Below are positions 16,451-25,087 of a stretch of 64,000 bases of DNA, in pieces. Both the position numbers and the translations under genes were made by a program. The notes beneath the pieces were generated by a model. The model saw only the letters and a list, made by a program, of their open reading frames with translations, ran no database searches and was not told where the DNA came from. Positions within the stretch are counted from its first letter, which is position 1; each line of letters starts with the position of its first letter. Source of the stretch: Sandaracinaceae bacterium (GTDB lineage Bacteria > Myxococcota_A > Polyangia > Polyangiales > JADJQN01); contig JADJQN010000003.1 of the NCBI GenBank assembly GCA_016712745.1, positions 1 through 64,000 of the forward strand, written 5' to 3'.

Positions 16451-17602
16451 TCAGGCGCCGCAGCCGGTCGCTAAGCATTGATGCGTGGCGCCCGTACCAG
16501 CCTGGTCGCACAACCCGCTCTCACATTCGATGTTGCTGTAGCAAGTCGCGCCGACCAGACCAGGCTCAATGCAACTCATCCTGGAGCCGTCGCATACAAG
16601 CCCACTCTCGCACGAGAGGAGAATGCCGCCGCTCATACATCGTGATCCGGCCATCCCGGAACCCGAGCGCGTGCATGTGCCGTCCGTACACACGAGGCCG
16701 CCTAACGGATTGCACAAGCGGTACGCGTCGTGCTCGGTGCTGACGTCATCGCATGCCTCACCCTCTGCGTTCAACACGGTCGCGAGGCGACAGCTCGAGT
16801 CGGGAGCGCGCCCGAGGCAGAGCGAGCCATCGGCGCAAGCGTAATCCGTTTCGACTACGCATGCATCGCCCACGGCGTGGGCTCGGCGACACGTTCCGCC
16901 ACCGTTGGGGCAGAACAGACCTCGAGCACACGCGGTTCGTACGAGCGCATTGCCTGCGACCACGTCCCCGCATGGCGCGCCTTCGGCCGCGTCGGCTGCT
17001 AGACCGACCGCGGCACAGCGCCGCTCACCCGATACGGCATCCGTCACGCACTCACCGAGGTGAGCATCACTCGGCGAACACTCGGCGTTCGCGTGGCACG
17101 ACATGCCAGGTGAAAGCCGCTGAACGCAAACACCCGGGCATAGACCGTCCGCGAAACTGCAGTACGCATCGCCCGCACATTCCGCACTGGTATGACATTG
17201 CCCATTGATGGCGATGGTGCCGACGAGCGCTTCGGCACATGGGCCGTTTGCAAGGAGAGTGGGATCAAAGACTACGTTGCAAGTCGCCGCGATTGAGTCG
17301 ACGCATTCGCGCGCTTTGTCTGGTCGGTACGTTACGGTGCCTGTCTCGATGGCATAACGAAGACGCGGCGCCGCCACATCGGGTGCGATGCGCAAAAAGT
17401 CCTCGGCGCACGAACTTGAGGCGGCAAGATAGCGCTGCGTGAGCGGCGCGTCGTTCTCCGGCGAGACGCAGGAGCGTGCGTACTCGCAATACGCGCCAGC
17501 AAGCGCACTTGCAAAATCACCCGCTGCAATCGGCCCGCCGTTTGCTCCGGCCGAACACGCACTCAACGATACGACCGCCCCTGCCAGCGCCAGATAACGC
17601 AT
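16451..17602 (-). CDS. Cys-rich lipoprotein
   Basis: The 383-residue product starts MRYLALAGAVVSLSACSAG, a type II signal peptide with lipobox SLSAC (Cys16). The rest is Cys-rich with repeats of the form G..C....EC....C (for example NGQCHTSAECAGDAYCSFAD), typical of secreted myxobacterial proteins with many disulphides. No catalytic motif is visible. GGAGGGG lies six bases before the ATG at 17602, which excludes a GTG five codons upstream that falls inside the ribosome site. It converges on the kinase operon. Function unknown. Confidence 0.82.
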   Translation of the reverse strand: MRYLALAGAVVSLSACSAGANGGPIAAGDFASALAGAYCEYARSCVSPENDAPLTQRYLAASSSCAEDFLRIAPDVAAPRLRYAIETGTVTYRPDKARECVDSIAATCNVVFDPTLLANGPCAEALVGTIAINGQCHTSAECAGDAYCSFADGLCPGVCVQRLSPGMSCHANAECSPSDAHLGECVTDAVSGERRCAAVGLAADAAEGAPCGDVVAGNALVRTACARGLFCPNGGGTCRRAHAVGDACVVETDYACADGSLCLGRAPDSSCRLATVLNAEGEACDDVSTEHDAYRLCNPLGGLVCTDGTCTRSGSGMAGSRCMSGGILLSCESGLVCDGSRMSCIEPGLVGATCYSNIECESGLCDQAGTGATHQCLATGCGA

Positions 17603-17717
17603 CGGTTGCCCCTCCACTTTTCAGCCCGGAGCACGATCGCGCGTGTATTGGCCGGGGTCAACACGCATCCAGCGTGTCGCGACGCATTGGGTCTTGCGAA
17701 ACCCCTCCCGCGGCACA

Positions 17718-18026
17718 ATGTTTGGTTCCATGGACATCACCAACCCGCTAATCACGCACGTTCCGGTTGATAGTGTGACGTTGAAAGCGCCGATGGCGAT
17801 TGACGGCATCACTTATGACAAGCTTACGACGGCCCGCGGCTTCGAGATTATTTGGAATGCGGAGCTGAACGTTCTTCTTTGCAAGACCCCCAGCGCAAAC
17901 GAGCTCGTGATCTCGATGAAAGACGTCGCATCGCTCGATGTCTGCGTTGAGGGCACCGACGCTACCGAGGCACGCAAAGTTATCGACGCCTTCGAGCAGG
18001 CTGGCAAACCGCGCACGCTCAACTGA
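17718..18026 (+). CDS. Small hypothetical protein
   Basis: About 102 residues (MFGSMDITNPLITHVPVDSV) with no signal peptide or membrane helix. The sequence reads as a compact alpha/beta domain (IDGITYDKLTTARGFEIIW, ARKVIDAFEQAGKP). No family was recognised. The start is uncertain: ATG at 17718 or 17730, with no convincing Shine-Dalgarno before either. It is convergent with the TPR lipoprotein that follows. Confidence 0.55.
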   Translation: MFGSMDITNPLITHVPVDSVTLKAPMAIDGITYDKLTTARGFEIIWNAELNVLLCKTPSANELVISMKDVASLDVCVEGTDATEARKVIDAFEQAGKPRTLN

Positions 18027-18034
18027 GCGAAGGG

Positions 18035-19243
18035 TTAGGGAGCGGCGGCCGGGGGCGCATCGTGAGGCGCCTGACTAGTCGCCGCGTTGGGCGGAGGCGC
18101 AGCCGAGGACGGCGCAGTCGGCGCGCCAGGCGCTTCTGCCAAAAGACTCGCGCGCACCCGCTCAAGGTCGGCGCGTGCACGGTCGTCCCATTCTGTATGA
18201 ACGCCCGACCGCTCCACCATCATGAGTGTTAGCTCCCAATAGCGGATGGCGTGCGTGAGCAGAGGACGGACCATCTCGCGCAAACGGCGGTGGTATTCGC
18301 GTGCGAAAAGCGCGAGATTTTCACCGGTTAGTTCGCGGTTGGGCGGCGTGGGTGCGTTCACGATGAGCGTCCAGAACTCGTCGTACATCTGCCCGATGCG
18401 GTAACCCGACGCCGACGCCCAGTGAGGATTACCAAGACGCACGGTGTTGAAGTACTCCGTCTGTGCGTTGAGCAAAAGCCTTGCGCGGCGCTCGAGAGCG
18501 ATCCGTTGAGTGTCCGGGTCTGCCTCGGGCAGCACAATCTCGCTGGCGTGCATGCGAATCACTTCAGCCAGCACGAAGTTGGCCGCAGCAACGAAGAAAT
18601 CGTCGCGCACCGGATCGTCCTCCGTGCGCGTGTGAAAATAGGCGAGGCAAATGCGTGCATCGCGGTCAGCCTCCTCGACGTGGCCACCGCCGAATTGGGC
18701 TTGAGCCTTTCGCGCCAGTCCCTCGACGCGTTCTTCCGCCGACAGGTCTTCCCGGGCGAGCAAGCGGTCGACCACGGTCAGCGCCTCTTCCCACGCCTCC
18801 AGGCGGATGAGCAGGTTGGAAAGCATAAAGTGAGCGTGCTTTACGTCCTCCGAATCGGGCACGCTCGCGATGAGATCGCGAAAGTGCTGCGCTGCAGGCT
18901 CGAGCTGATGCATGCGATCCAGGCACAAGCCAGCGTTGTAAAGCGCGGGCGAGACGAAGCTACTCGAAGCAAACTCACGCACAAGTCGGTCATACAGAAC
19001 GACCGCGCGATCGCAGTGCTCTTGATTCAGCAAGTCGGTGGCCTGCTGAAAGAGCGTCTCGGCGTCGGTCGCGTCGAACTCATATTCGCCGTTCGCACCA
19101 CGGCGAGCCGTGATGTGCATCTCCTCAATGTCCACCACCTCCTGGCGGGGCGGCCCCGTCTGTACGGCAGCCTGCGCCCCCCCGCACGCCCCCAGCAGCG
19201 TGCTCAAGAGTACGAATGCTGTAATAATCCGGGCCGTGCTCAT
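18035..19243 (-). CDS. TPR-repeat lipoprotein
   Basis: The 402-residue product starts MSTARIITAFVLLSTLLGAC, a lipoprotein signal with lipobox LLGAC. It then has TPR-like repeats: LFQQATDLLNQEHCDRAVVL, SPALYNAGLCLDRMHQLEPA, LSNLLIRLEAWEEALTVVDR and so on. The C-terminus is Ala/Pro-rich. TPR lipoproteins of this kind serve as scaffolds in the periplasm or outer membrane. The ATG at 19243 is chosen because the signal peptide begins there. It is divergent from the diguanylate cyclase gene. Confidence 0.8.
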   Translation of the reverse strand: MSTARIITAFVLLSTLLGACGGAQAAVQTGPPRQEVVDIEEMHITARRGANGEYEFDATDAETLFQQATDLLNQEHCDRAVVLYDRLVREFASSSFVSPALYNAGLCLDRMHQLEPAAQHFRDLIASVPDSEDVKHAHFMLSNLLIRLEAWEEALTVVDRLLAREDLSAEERVEGLARKAQAQFGGGHVEEADRDARICLAYFHTRTEDDPVRDDFFVAAANFVLAEVIRMHASEIVLPEADPDTQRIALERRARLLLNAQTEYFNTVRLGNPHWASASGYRIGQMYDEFWTLIVNAPTPPNRELTGENLALFAREYHRRLREMVRPLLTHAIRYWELTLMMVERSGVHTEWDDRARADLERVRASLLAEAPGAPTAPSSAAPPPNAATSQAPHDAPPAAAP

Positions 19244-19351
19244 GGATGTCCTGACAACGAGACCCGCGAAACGTTCCACGGTTTGGCTGTGCAGTAAAAC
19301 GGTCCGCAATCTGTCGGTTTTCCAAGCACTTGTACGTTTACGGCGCACGTC

Positions 19352-20581
19352 ATGCCGCGTGGGCATTTGATATCTATGAGCGACGGACACATAGCTGTCT
19401 GGATGACGGAGGCGAAGTCGAAAGAAGCGCAAATGGAGGCCGACGCTTCCCCGAACGCACAGGCGTTGCGCAGAGATTCGTTACATTCTGCCCCACTCAT
19501 GCAAAGCGAGAAGGAAGCGCGAGAGAGAATCGCGGCCGAAGCGCTCGAGAACGGCAACGCTTCGCAGGACGAGCAGCCGAAGTCTGGGGCCGAAAGCGCA
19601 GACAAACGCGGGCAGGCATTGCGGGTGCTCGTGGTCGAGGACGACGCGGATCTGTGCGCCATCCTTAGTGAGGCGATCGTTGATCTTGGCTACCTCTGCG
19701 CGACGGCGCGCGATGGATTGCAGGCCTGGACTCTACACCAGCGCGAAGACTTCGACGTGATTTTGAGTGACTGGAACATGCCCCAACTCACGGGTCTTGA
19801 GCTTTGCCGTCGCACACGCACTCTCGATGGCAAGACATACACGTACTTCATCCTCATGACGGGCATGAGTGAAAAGAAGCATTTTCTCACAGGCATGGAC
19901 GCGGGCGCAGACGACTACATCACCAAGCCGGTCGATCTCGAAGAACTAGAGGTGCGATTGAAGTCCGCAGCACGCGTGACGAGCCTCCATCGCGAGCTCG
20001 CGAACAACAACGTACGCCTGCGCCGCGACAGCGAACACTTCTTCAGCGTGGCGCGTACCGATGCGCTCACACAAGCAGGCAATCGATTGCGCCTCGAAGA
20101 AGACCTGCGCGCGTTCGAAGCGCGGGGTGCTCGATATGGGCACCGTCACTGTGTTGCGCTCATCGATATCGATCATTTCAAGAACTACAACGATGCGTTT
20201 GGTCACCCCGCGGGGGACGAAGTGCTCAGACAGGTTGCAGATTGCATGCGCGAGAGCTTGCGGTCCGGCGATCAGCTCTACCGCTACGGCGGCGAGGAGT
20301 TTCTAGTCATTTTGCCCGAGCAAAGTCTCGAGGAGGGTGCGCTCGCGATGGAGCGCCTTCGCACGTCGGTCCAATCGGTCGCCATTGCACAAGCGCCTGA
20401 AATTGGCGGTTGTATTACGGTGAGCGTCGGAGTTGCGAGCGGAGCGCGCCTCGGAGAGGCGAGCACCAACGCTTGCATCAAGCGCGCCGATGTTGCTCTC
20501 TATCAGGCGAAAAAAGCGGGACGCAATCGCGTTGAGACCGACGCTTCGGAAGTGGTTGCCGACGATCCCGTTGCTAAGTAA
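19352..20581 (+). CDS. Response-regulator diguanylate cyclase (REC-GGDEF)
   Basis: This protein makes cyclic-di-GMP under receiver control. The first ~85 residues are Ala/Glu-rich and may be partly untranslated: in-frame ATGs at 19352, 19376, 19403 and 19433 are all possible. The receiver has VEDDADLC, phospho-Asp 140 (VILSDWNMPQLTG) and KPVD. The GGDEF domain has the intact active site GGEEF at 313-317 and an inhibitory site RSGD at 304-307, five residues before it. It should therefore be an active, feedback-inhibited cyclase. The PilZ protein at 9233 is a possible receptor of its product. Confidence 0.9.
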   Translation: MPRGHLISMSDGHIAVWMTEAKSKEAQMEADASPNAQALRRDSLHSAPLMQSEKEARERIAAEALENGNASQDEQPKSGAESADKRGQALRVLVVEDDADLCAILSEAIVDLGYLCATARDGLQAWTLHQREDFDVILSDWNMPQLTGLELCRRTRTLDGKTYTYFILMTGMSEKKHFLTGMDAGADDYITKPVDLEELEVRLKSAARVTSLHRELANNNVRLRRDSEHFFSVARTDALTQAGNRLRLEEDLRAFEARGARYGHRHCVALIDIDHFKNYNDAFGHPAGDEVLRQVADCMRESLRSGDQLYRYGGEEFLVILPEQSLEEGALAMERLRTSVQSVAIAQAPEIGGCITVSVGVASGARLGEASTNACIKRADVALYQAKKAGRNRVETDASEVVADDPVAK

Positions 20582-20598
20582 CAACGCGTCGAGCGAGC

Positions 20599-21235
20599 GA
20601 TGAGTATCGAGGCGACGGGCGAAATCGCACCAGAGACCGATACGCATGAGCTCATCCGAATCGGGCGCGAGTAGCTCGCTTGCTATGCGGTGCCCATTCG
20701 AGACCCCACTGTGGTGGATGCAGATCGAATGGCGGGCGGGTTTCGCGTACTGCTTGGCGGTGGTGAGCAGCTGTCCACGCAGAAGCTCGTACTCGCGACA
20801 GGCCGATGCGATCGCCTTCCTGAGGCGAAGGGCTTCAGACGCTTCTTCGGGAAGGGGATTTGGTCCTGCCCATTGTGTGATGGCTGGGAGTATCGCGGAC
20901 AAAGACTGGCCGCTTTGGGGTACGGGGACGCTGGCGTGGAGCTCGCGCTAGGCCTTCTATCCTGGAGCACGGATGTCATTCTGCTCACGGACAGCAACGG
21001 CATTCCGTCTGCGGACCGCGAGCGATTGCGCATCAACTGCGTGCACGTGAACACTCAGCCAATCGCACGCTTCGCGGGAGAGAGCGTGCTCCAAACCATC
21101 GACTTTGCGGACGGCACGACGCTCGAGCGAAGCGCGCTCTTCTTCCATCTGGGCGCCGAGCAACGCAGTCCCCTGCCGAAGAAGTTTGGGTGCCATGAGC
21201 GCCGGCACTTTCTCGATGACCAGACGTCGACGTGA
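20599..21235 (+). pseudogene. Decayed thioredoxin reductase-like flavoprotein
   Basis: The readable part matches the middle of a thioredoxin-reductase-like enzyme: HELIRIGRE, then TAG at 20672-20674, then the same frame goes on with LACYAVPIRDPTVVDAD, KLVLATGRCDRLPE, the redox motif CPLC (IWSCPLCDGWEYRGQ), and GYGDAGVELALGL for the NADPH domain. The N-terminal FAD-binding GxGxxG is missing. The C-terminus ends abruptly in HERRHFLDDQTST where the family has the GD motif. It is thus truncated at both ends and carries an internal stop. The part after GTG 20690 is open for 181 codons. Confidence 0.7.
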
Positions 21236-21236
21236 G

Positions 21237-22061
21237 CTAGCCCCAGGCTTGCGCAGCAAGGGCGTAGAGTCCTTCGCGTTGGCCCGGGGGATGCGTGCCG
21301 CCGAGCGACATCACCGGATGCGTTTTGATTTCGGAGAAGCCGGCGGCGCGAAGCGCAGCGATGAGATCCCGCTTCGTATGATTGACATCGATGCGACAAG
21401 GCCCCTTTGCGCAACGAACGAGGTTCATAATCATCGCATGCGCCGCAGGGGTGTCCTGCGCCAGCACTGGCCCCAGGACCGAAAGGGTGCCGGGAACTCG
21501 GAGGCCAAACGCGCCGCCCTGCGCCAGGCACGCCTCCGACTGTCTCACGCGCGCGGCCAGCATGCGCCGGCGATCCGCTCCAAAGACGCGCTGATCACAT
21601 GCGAGAAGATCTTCAAACGAAGCTTCCACCGTGCGTGCGCGCAATGCGCGCTCGGTGGCGTTCGGGGCATCGATTGTCAGCTTATGCACATCGCCAATAA
21701 CCGAGAATCCAAATTTCTCATACACGGGCCGGCCCATTTCCGTCGCGACGAGGCTCGTGTGAACATTCGGCCTGCGCATTGAAAGCAAACGCTCCAGAAT
21801 TTCGCGTGCCAGCCCCTGTCCTTGGTGGGAAGCGCGCACGATCATTTTTCCAATTGTGTAGACCGAACCGAAATCGAAGAGCGCGCCCGTGCTTACGACG
21901 GCGCCAGTCTCGTCGCGATGCCCGATCACGCGCCCGCAGGTCAAAATCGTGTTCCAGTCGGCGATCGAGTCGACCCACCCAACCGAGATGGGCAGTTCAC
22001 GAAGCTCGTGCGCATGCAGCGCATCGAACGTGCAGAGAGTCACCGATGTGGGTTTACTCAT
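21237..22061 (-). CDS. GNAT family acetyltransferase with C-terminal Acetyltransf_18-like domain
   Basis: The 274-residue product has an N-terminal GNAT fold (IGKMIVRASHQGQGLAREIL is the acetyl-CoA-binding loop, PVYEKFGFSVIGDVHKL the end). The second half ends in GFSEIKTHPVMSLGGTHPP...YALAAQAWG, typical of two-domain acetyltransferases related to YitH. The substrate is unknown. The ATG at 22061 has GAGG six bases upstream and is preferred to an earlier start seven codons away. It faces the thioredoxin-reductase remnant tail to tail with one base between the stops. Confidence 0.85.
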   Translation of the reverse strand: MSKPTSVTLCTFDALHAHELRELPISVGWVDSIADWNTILTCGRVIGHRDETGAVVSTGALFDFGSVYTIGKMIVRASHQGQGLAREILERLLSMRRPNVHTSLVATEMGRPVYEKFGFSVIGDVHKLTIDAPNATERALRARTVEASFEDLLACDQRVFGADRRRMLAARVRQSEACLAQGGAFGLRVPGTLSVLGPVLAQDTPAAHAMIMNLVRCAKGPCRIDVNHTKRDLIAALRAAGFSEIKTHPVMSLGGTHPPGQREGLYALAAQAWG

Positions 22062-22101
22062 CGTAGACCTCGAGCAAAACACGCTACGCTGAGCGAGTCA
22101 C

Positions 22102-22689
22102 GTGCAACGCTACATTCTCAGCTGCGTCGCGGGCTACTTGCTTGGCTCGATCTCGTTTGGTTTGATCGCAGCGAAGCGTGCAGGCATCGACTTACGTGCG
22201 GTCGGCAGCGGCAACATCGGAGCGACCAACGTCGCGCGCGCGCTCGGTAAGAACCAAGGGCGTATCGTGCTTGTGCTCGATGCGCTCAAGGGCGCAGTGC
22301 CGGTATTGGCGATTCGGTGGCTCGCGACGACTGACGAGGCGCCCTATCTGATGGCTTGGGCCGGTCTCGCAGCTATAGTCGGACACCTCGCTCCCCTATG
22401 GCATGGCTTTCGCGGCGGCAAGGGTGCGGCTACGGGCCTGGGTGTGCTTCTCGCAGCCGATCCGATTTCCGGTCTAATCGCGGCCATGACTTTCTGGGGA
22501 ATGCGTGCGCTGAGCGGCTACACAAGCGTTGGTTCAATTGTCGGCGCGCTCGCCGGCGCGGCGAGCTCGCTCGGCCTGCACGGGCTAACCCCCATTTCGC
22601 GGCTGGCGCTAGTCATCGCGTTGTTGGTGGCGGTCTCGCATCGCAGTAACATCAAGCGTCTTCGCGAGGGTAGCGAGCCGAAAGCGTAA
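22102..22689 (+). CDS. plsY: Glycerol-3-phosphate acyltransferase PlsY
   Basis: PlsY transfers an acyl group from acyl-phosphate to glycerol-3-phosphate, the first step of phospholipid synthesis in the inner membrane. The 195-residue protein has the expected membrane segments and the three signature loops: GSGNIGATNVAR, HLAPLWHGFRGGKGAATGLG, and VAVSHRSNIKRLREG. Length is normal. The start is GTG at 22102. It is divergent from the GNAT gene and followed six bases later by the GIDE-like gene, probably in one operon. Confidence 0.95.
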   Translation: MQRYILSCVAGYLLGSISFGLIAAKRAGIDLRAVGSGNIGATNVARALGKNQGRIVLVLDALKGAVPVLAIRWLATTDEAPYLMAWAGLAAIVGHLAPLWHGFRGGKGAATGLGVLLAADPISGLIAAMTFWGMRALSGYTSVGSIVGALAGAASSLGLHGLTPISRLALVIALLVAVSHRSNIKRLREGSEPKA

Positions 22690-22695
22690 ACCTCC

Positions 22696-23352
22696 GTGTC
22701 GCCCGATTACATTCTCTTGCTGATCTTTGGTTCGCCCGTGATCATCCCTGCAATTGCGGGCGCAACTTCGTGGATTTATCGGGTCGTCACCCGCCGCACC
22801 AATCACGAACGTTGGGACGTGCGTGATCGACTCGTGCGCAAGCAGGTCAAGCGCGCGCCGATCACGCCATTGGAAACACTCGACGAAGGGAGTGTCGCAG
22901 CCTTCGAAGGTGTCGTGGAATCCGCGATGAACACTCTCACCGCGCCGCTGTCGGGCCAAGATTGCGTCGCGTATCGCGTCGTCGTGCGCGACCTCGTCAT
23001 CGAGGAACGCATCGCGGACCTTGTGGTGCGCAACGGTGGTCGTAGCGTGTGCGTCTATGCGGTGCCGGACGAGCTACTGCGCGTTGGCCGAGCGCAAGAA
23101 AAACTGACGTGGACCGACGCAAACGCGGAGCCCGTTGAAACTTACCTCACGGAACGGGGGATCGATCATACGGGTATAGGTGCAACCGTCGTCGAGTATG
23201 TGATTGCCGCCGGCGCGCGCGTGCGAGTGGTCGGCGTATATCGCAACGAGTACGTCGCCCAGGGGGAGCAGCAAGATTTTCGTGGGCGCGAGAAGCAAGC
23301 CGTGCTCGGCGCGTCAGCTGCCGTTCCGCTGGCCATTGAGGAAGCATTCTAG
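22696..23352 (+). CDS. Membrane protein with GIDE-like domain
   Basis: The 218-residue product starts with a hydrophobic segment (DYILLLIFGSPVIIPAIAGA) and then has a domain with the pattern of the GIDE/MULAN family: VAAFEGVVESAMNTLTAPLS, CVAYRVVV, then VVEYVIAAGARVRVVGVYRN. In eukaryotes this domain sits in mitochondrial E3 ligases; the bacterial function is unknown and no RING finger is present here. Start GTG, six bases after plsY. The assignment is by sequence pattern only. Confidence 0.6.
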   Translation: MSPDYILLLIFGSPVIIPAIAGATSWIYRVVTRRTNHERWDVRDRLVRKQVKRAPITPLETLDEGSVAAFEGVVESAMNTLTAPLSGQDCVAYRVVVRDLVIEERIADLVVRNGGRSVCVYAVPDELLRVGRAQEKLTWTDANAEPVETYLTERGIDHTGIGATVVEYVIAAGARVRVVGVYRNEYVAQGEQQDFRGREKQAVLGASAAVPLAIEEAF

Positions 23353-23457
23353 AAACCAACTGCCAACGACGCCGCGCGGCAGGCGATTTGCGCCGGGATC
23401 GAAGCTCGGCCGTGCCTTGGATTGACGCTGGTTTTTCGCCGTGATAACCCGCGAGCC

Positions 23458-24027
23458 GTGTCCGTAAATGAATCGGCATTCAGCGTTGCACCGCCTGCCA
23501 AAGCAGGTGCGCGTTCGAAGAAGAAAGACAAAGCTTCACCGGACAAGCGGGAGCGCATCTTGCGTGCCGCCATCAAGGTTTTTGCGCGTAAGGGTTTCTA
23601 CGCGACGCGCGTGAGCGAGATTGCCAAGGCGGCCGGCGTCGCCGACGGCACGATCTATCTCTACTTCAAGAATAAGGATGACGTGCTCATTCGTATCTTC
23701 GAAGATCGCTTGACGAAGCTGCTGGAGTTTCTGCGCAAGGAAACACTCGCGATCGAGGGTGTCGAGGCGCGCCTGCGACGCATCATCGAATTGCAGCTCG
23801 GCCTGCTCGAAGGGCAACGAGACCTCGCCGAGGTGATCACCGTCAATCTACGTCAGTCCTCACGTCTGCTGAAACAGTACGCAGCGCCCCTCTTCAACGA
23901 ATATCTCGAGTTCATTGCTAGCATCTTCAGCGAGGGTCAGCGCGAAGGCATCATTCGCAAGGACGTTCACCCGCGCACTCTGTCGCGTGCGTTGTGGGGT
24001 GCGCTCGATGGCATCGCATTGACGTAG
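23458..24027 (+). CDS. TetR family regulator, cut short by an in-frame TAG
   Basis: The N-terminal half has a classic TetR DNA-binding domain: KRERILRAAIKVFARKGF then the recognition helix ADGTIYLYFKNKDDVLIRIF. The ligand domain (ELQLGLLEGQRDLAEVITVN, then LSRALWGALDGIALT) resembles FadR-type regulators of fatty-acid degradation. The frame ends at TAG 24025-24027 exactly where the family has a Trp (ALTW), and the same frame continues for 40 codons, so the last helix is lost. The GTG at 23458 is a guess. It precedes etfBA, which fits a fatty-acid oxidation role. Confidence 0.75.
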   Translation: MSVNESAFSVAPPAKAGARSKKKDKASPDKRERILRAAIKVFARKGFYATRVSEIAKAAGVADGTIYLYFKNKDDVLIRIFEDRLTKLLEFLRKETLAIEGVEARLRRIIELQLGLLEGQRDLAEVITVNLRQSSRLLKQYAAPLFNEYLEFIASIFSEGQREGIIRKDVHPRTLSRALWGALDGIALT

Positions 24028-24150
24028 GCGCTGGGCGACGCATCGCCTGGCTCACTGAATCGCGCCAGTGCACAGATCGCATCGCTTTTTCTGGATGGCA
24101 CACGTTCTACCGCTCAGATTACGCAACTAACGGCTTCAAATTCTCGCTGA
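24028..24150 (+). pseudogene. C-terminal remnant of the TetR gene after the TAG
   Basis: In the same frame after TAG the sequence reads ALGDASPGSLNRASAQIASL, FLDGTRSTAQITQLTASNSR and then TGA at 24148-24150. The ASAQIASLFLDG stretch is the expected last helix of this regulator family. One base change (TGG to TAG) would explain the break. Confidence 0.6.
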
Positions 24151-24223
24151 GCGCGCGTCTTGACGCCTCTTGTCACGGCACACGCATCGGCCCCATCATC
24201 TGCCCTGAAAATCGGAGGTTTCT

Positions 24224-25057
24224 GTGAAAATCCTGGTCCCCATCAAGCGCGTCGCTGATCCAGACAACGCCAACAAGATAAAAGTGGCTGCCGATGGCCA
24301 GAAGGTCACCTCGGACGGTCTCGAGTGGAAGCTCAATCCGTTCGACGAGTACGCGGTCGAATCGGCGCTTCGTCTCAACGAGAACGCCAAGACCAGCGAG
24401 AAGCTCGGCGAGACCATTGTCGTCTCGATTGGCAATAAGGATGTCGGTCAGACAATGCGTCAAGCGCTTGCGATGGGTGCCGACCGTGGCGTGCTCGTGG
24501 CAGCAGAAGACGATCAGCTCGATTCACTCGTCGTCGCGCGTGCGTTGAAGGCGATTGTCGATCAAGAAAAACCCGACCTGGTTTTGATGGGCAAGCAAGC
24601 TGTCGATGGCGATTCCAATACAGCGGGTCAAATGCTGGCCGAGATGCTTGGCTGGCCGATGGCAACTTTCGCTGCGACTATCGCAACGACCGATGGCGGC
24701 AAGAGCTTTGTCGTCGGACGCGAAGTCGACACCGGCGTGCTTACGCTCAAAGTGACAGGTCCGTGCGTGATCACGGTCGACCTCCGTATCGTAACGCCGA
24801 CCGCCGTGAAGAACGGCGTGACGCCGGCGGATCATCCGTATGCGGACGGCGCGCGTTACGCTTCGTTGAAGGGCATCATGGCTGCCAAGAAGAAGCCGAT
24901 TGCTGAGACGGATTTGAAGACGCTCGCGGTCGAAGCAACTCCCGCCACCAAGTACTCCAAGTTCGAGCTTCCGCCCGCACGCAAGGGTGGAGCCGTATTC
25001 GTCGCTTCCGTCGAGGAGCTTGTTCAGAAGCTCCGCACCGAAGCCAAAGTTCTTTAA
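24224..25057 (+). CDS. etfB: Electron transfer flavoprotein, beta subunit
   Basis: EtfB with EtfA accepts electrons from acyl-CoA dehydrogenases and passes them to the quinone pool. The 277-residue product starts MKILVPIKRVADPDNANKIK and has the family features LNPFDEYAVESALRL, ARALKAIVDQEKPDLVLMGK with QAVDGDSNTAGQMLAEMLGW, and VDLRIVTPTAVKNG near the AMP site. GGAGG lies five bases before the GTG start. etfA follows after 30 bases. The upstream TetR regulator is the likely controller. Confidence 0.96.
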   Translation: MKILVPIKRVADPDNANKIKVAADGQKVTSDGLEWKLNPFDEYAVESALRLNENAKTSEKLGETIVVSIGNKDVGQTMRQALAMGADRGVLVAAEDDQLDSLVVARALKAIVDQEKPDLVLMGKQAVDGDSNTAGQMLAEMLGWPMATFAATIATTDGGKSFVVGREVDTGVLTLKVTGPCVITVDLRIVTPTAVKNGVTPADHPYADGARYASLKGIMAAKKKPIAETDLKTLAVEATPATKYSKFELPPARKGGAVFVASVEELVQKLRTEAKVL

Positions 25058-25087
25058 CTCGATCGCTTTTCTAGAGGAGATTTCAAC

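Noticed and set aside
16451..17617. GTG at 17617 as the start of the Cys-rich lipoprotein
   Set aside because: That codon lies inside the GGAGGGG ribosome site of the ATG at 17602, which begins a good signal peptide.
24025..24027. TAG read as pyrrolysine in the TetR gene
   Set aside because: No other sign of pyrrolysine use exists in the window, other genes here use TAG as an ordinary stop, and a Trp codon change is simpler.
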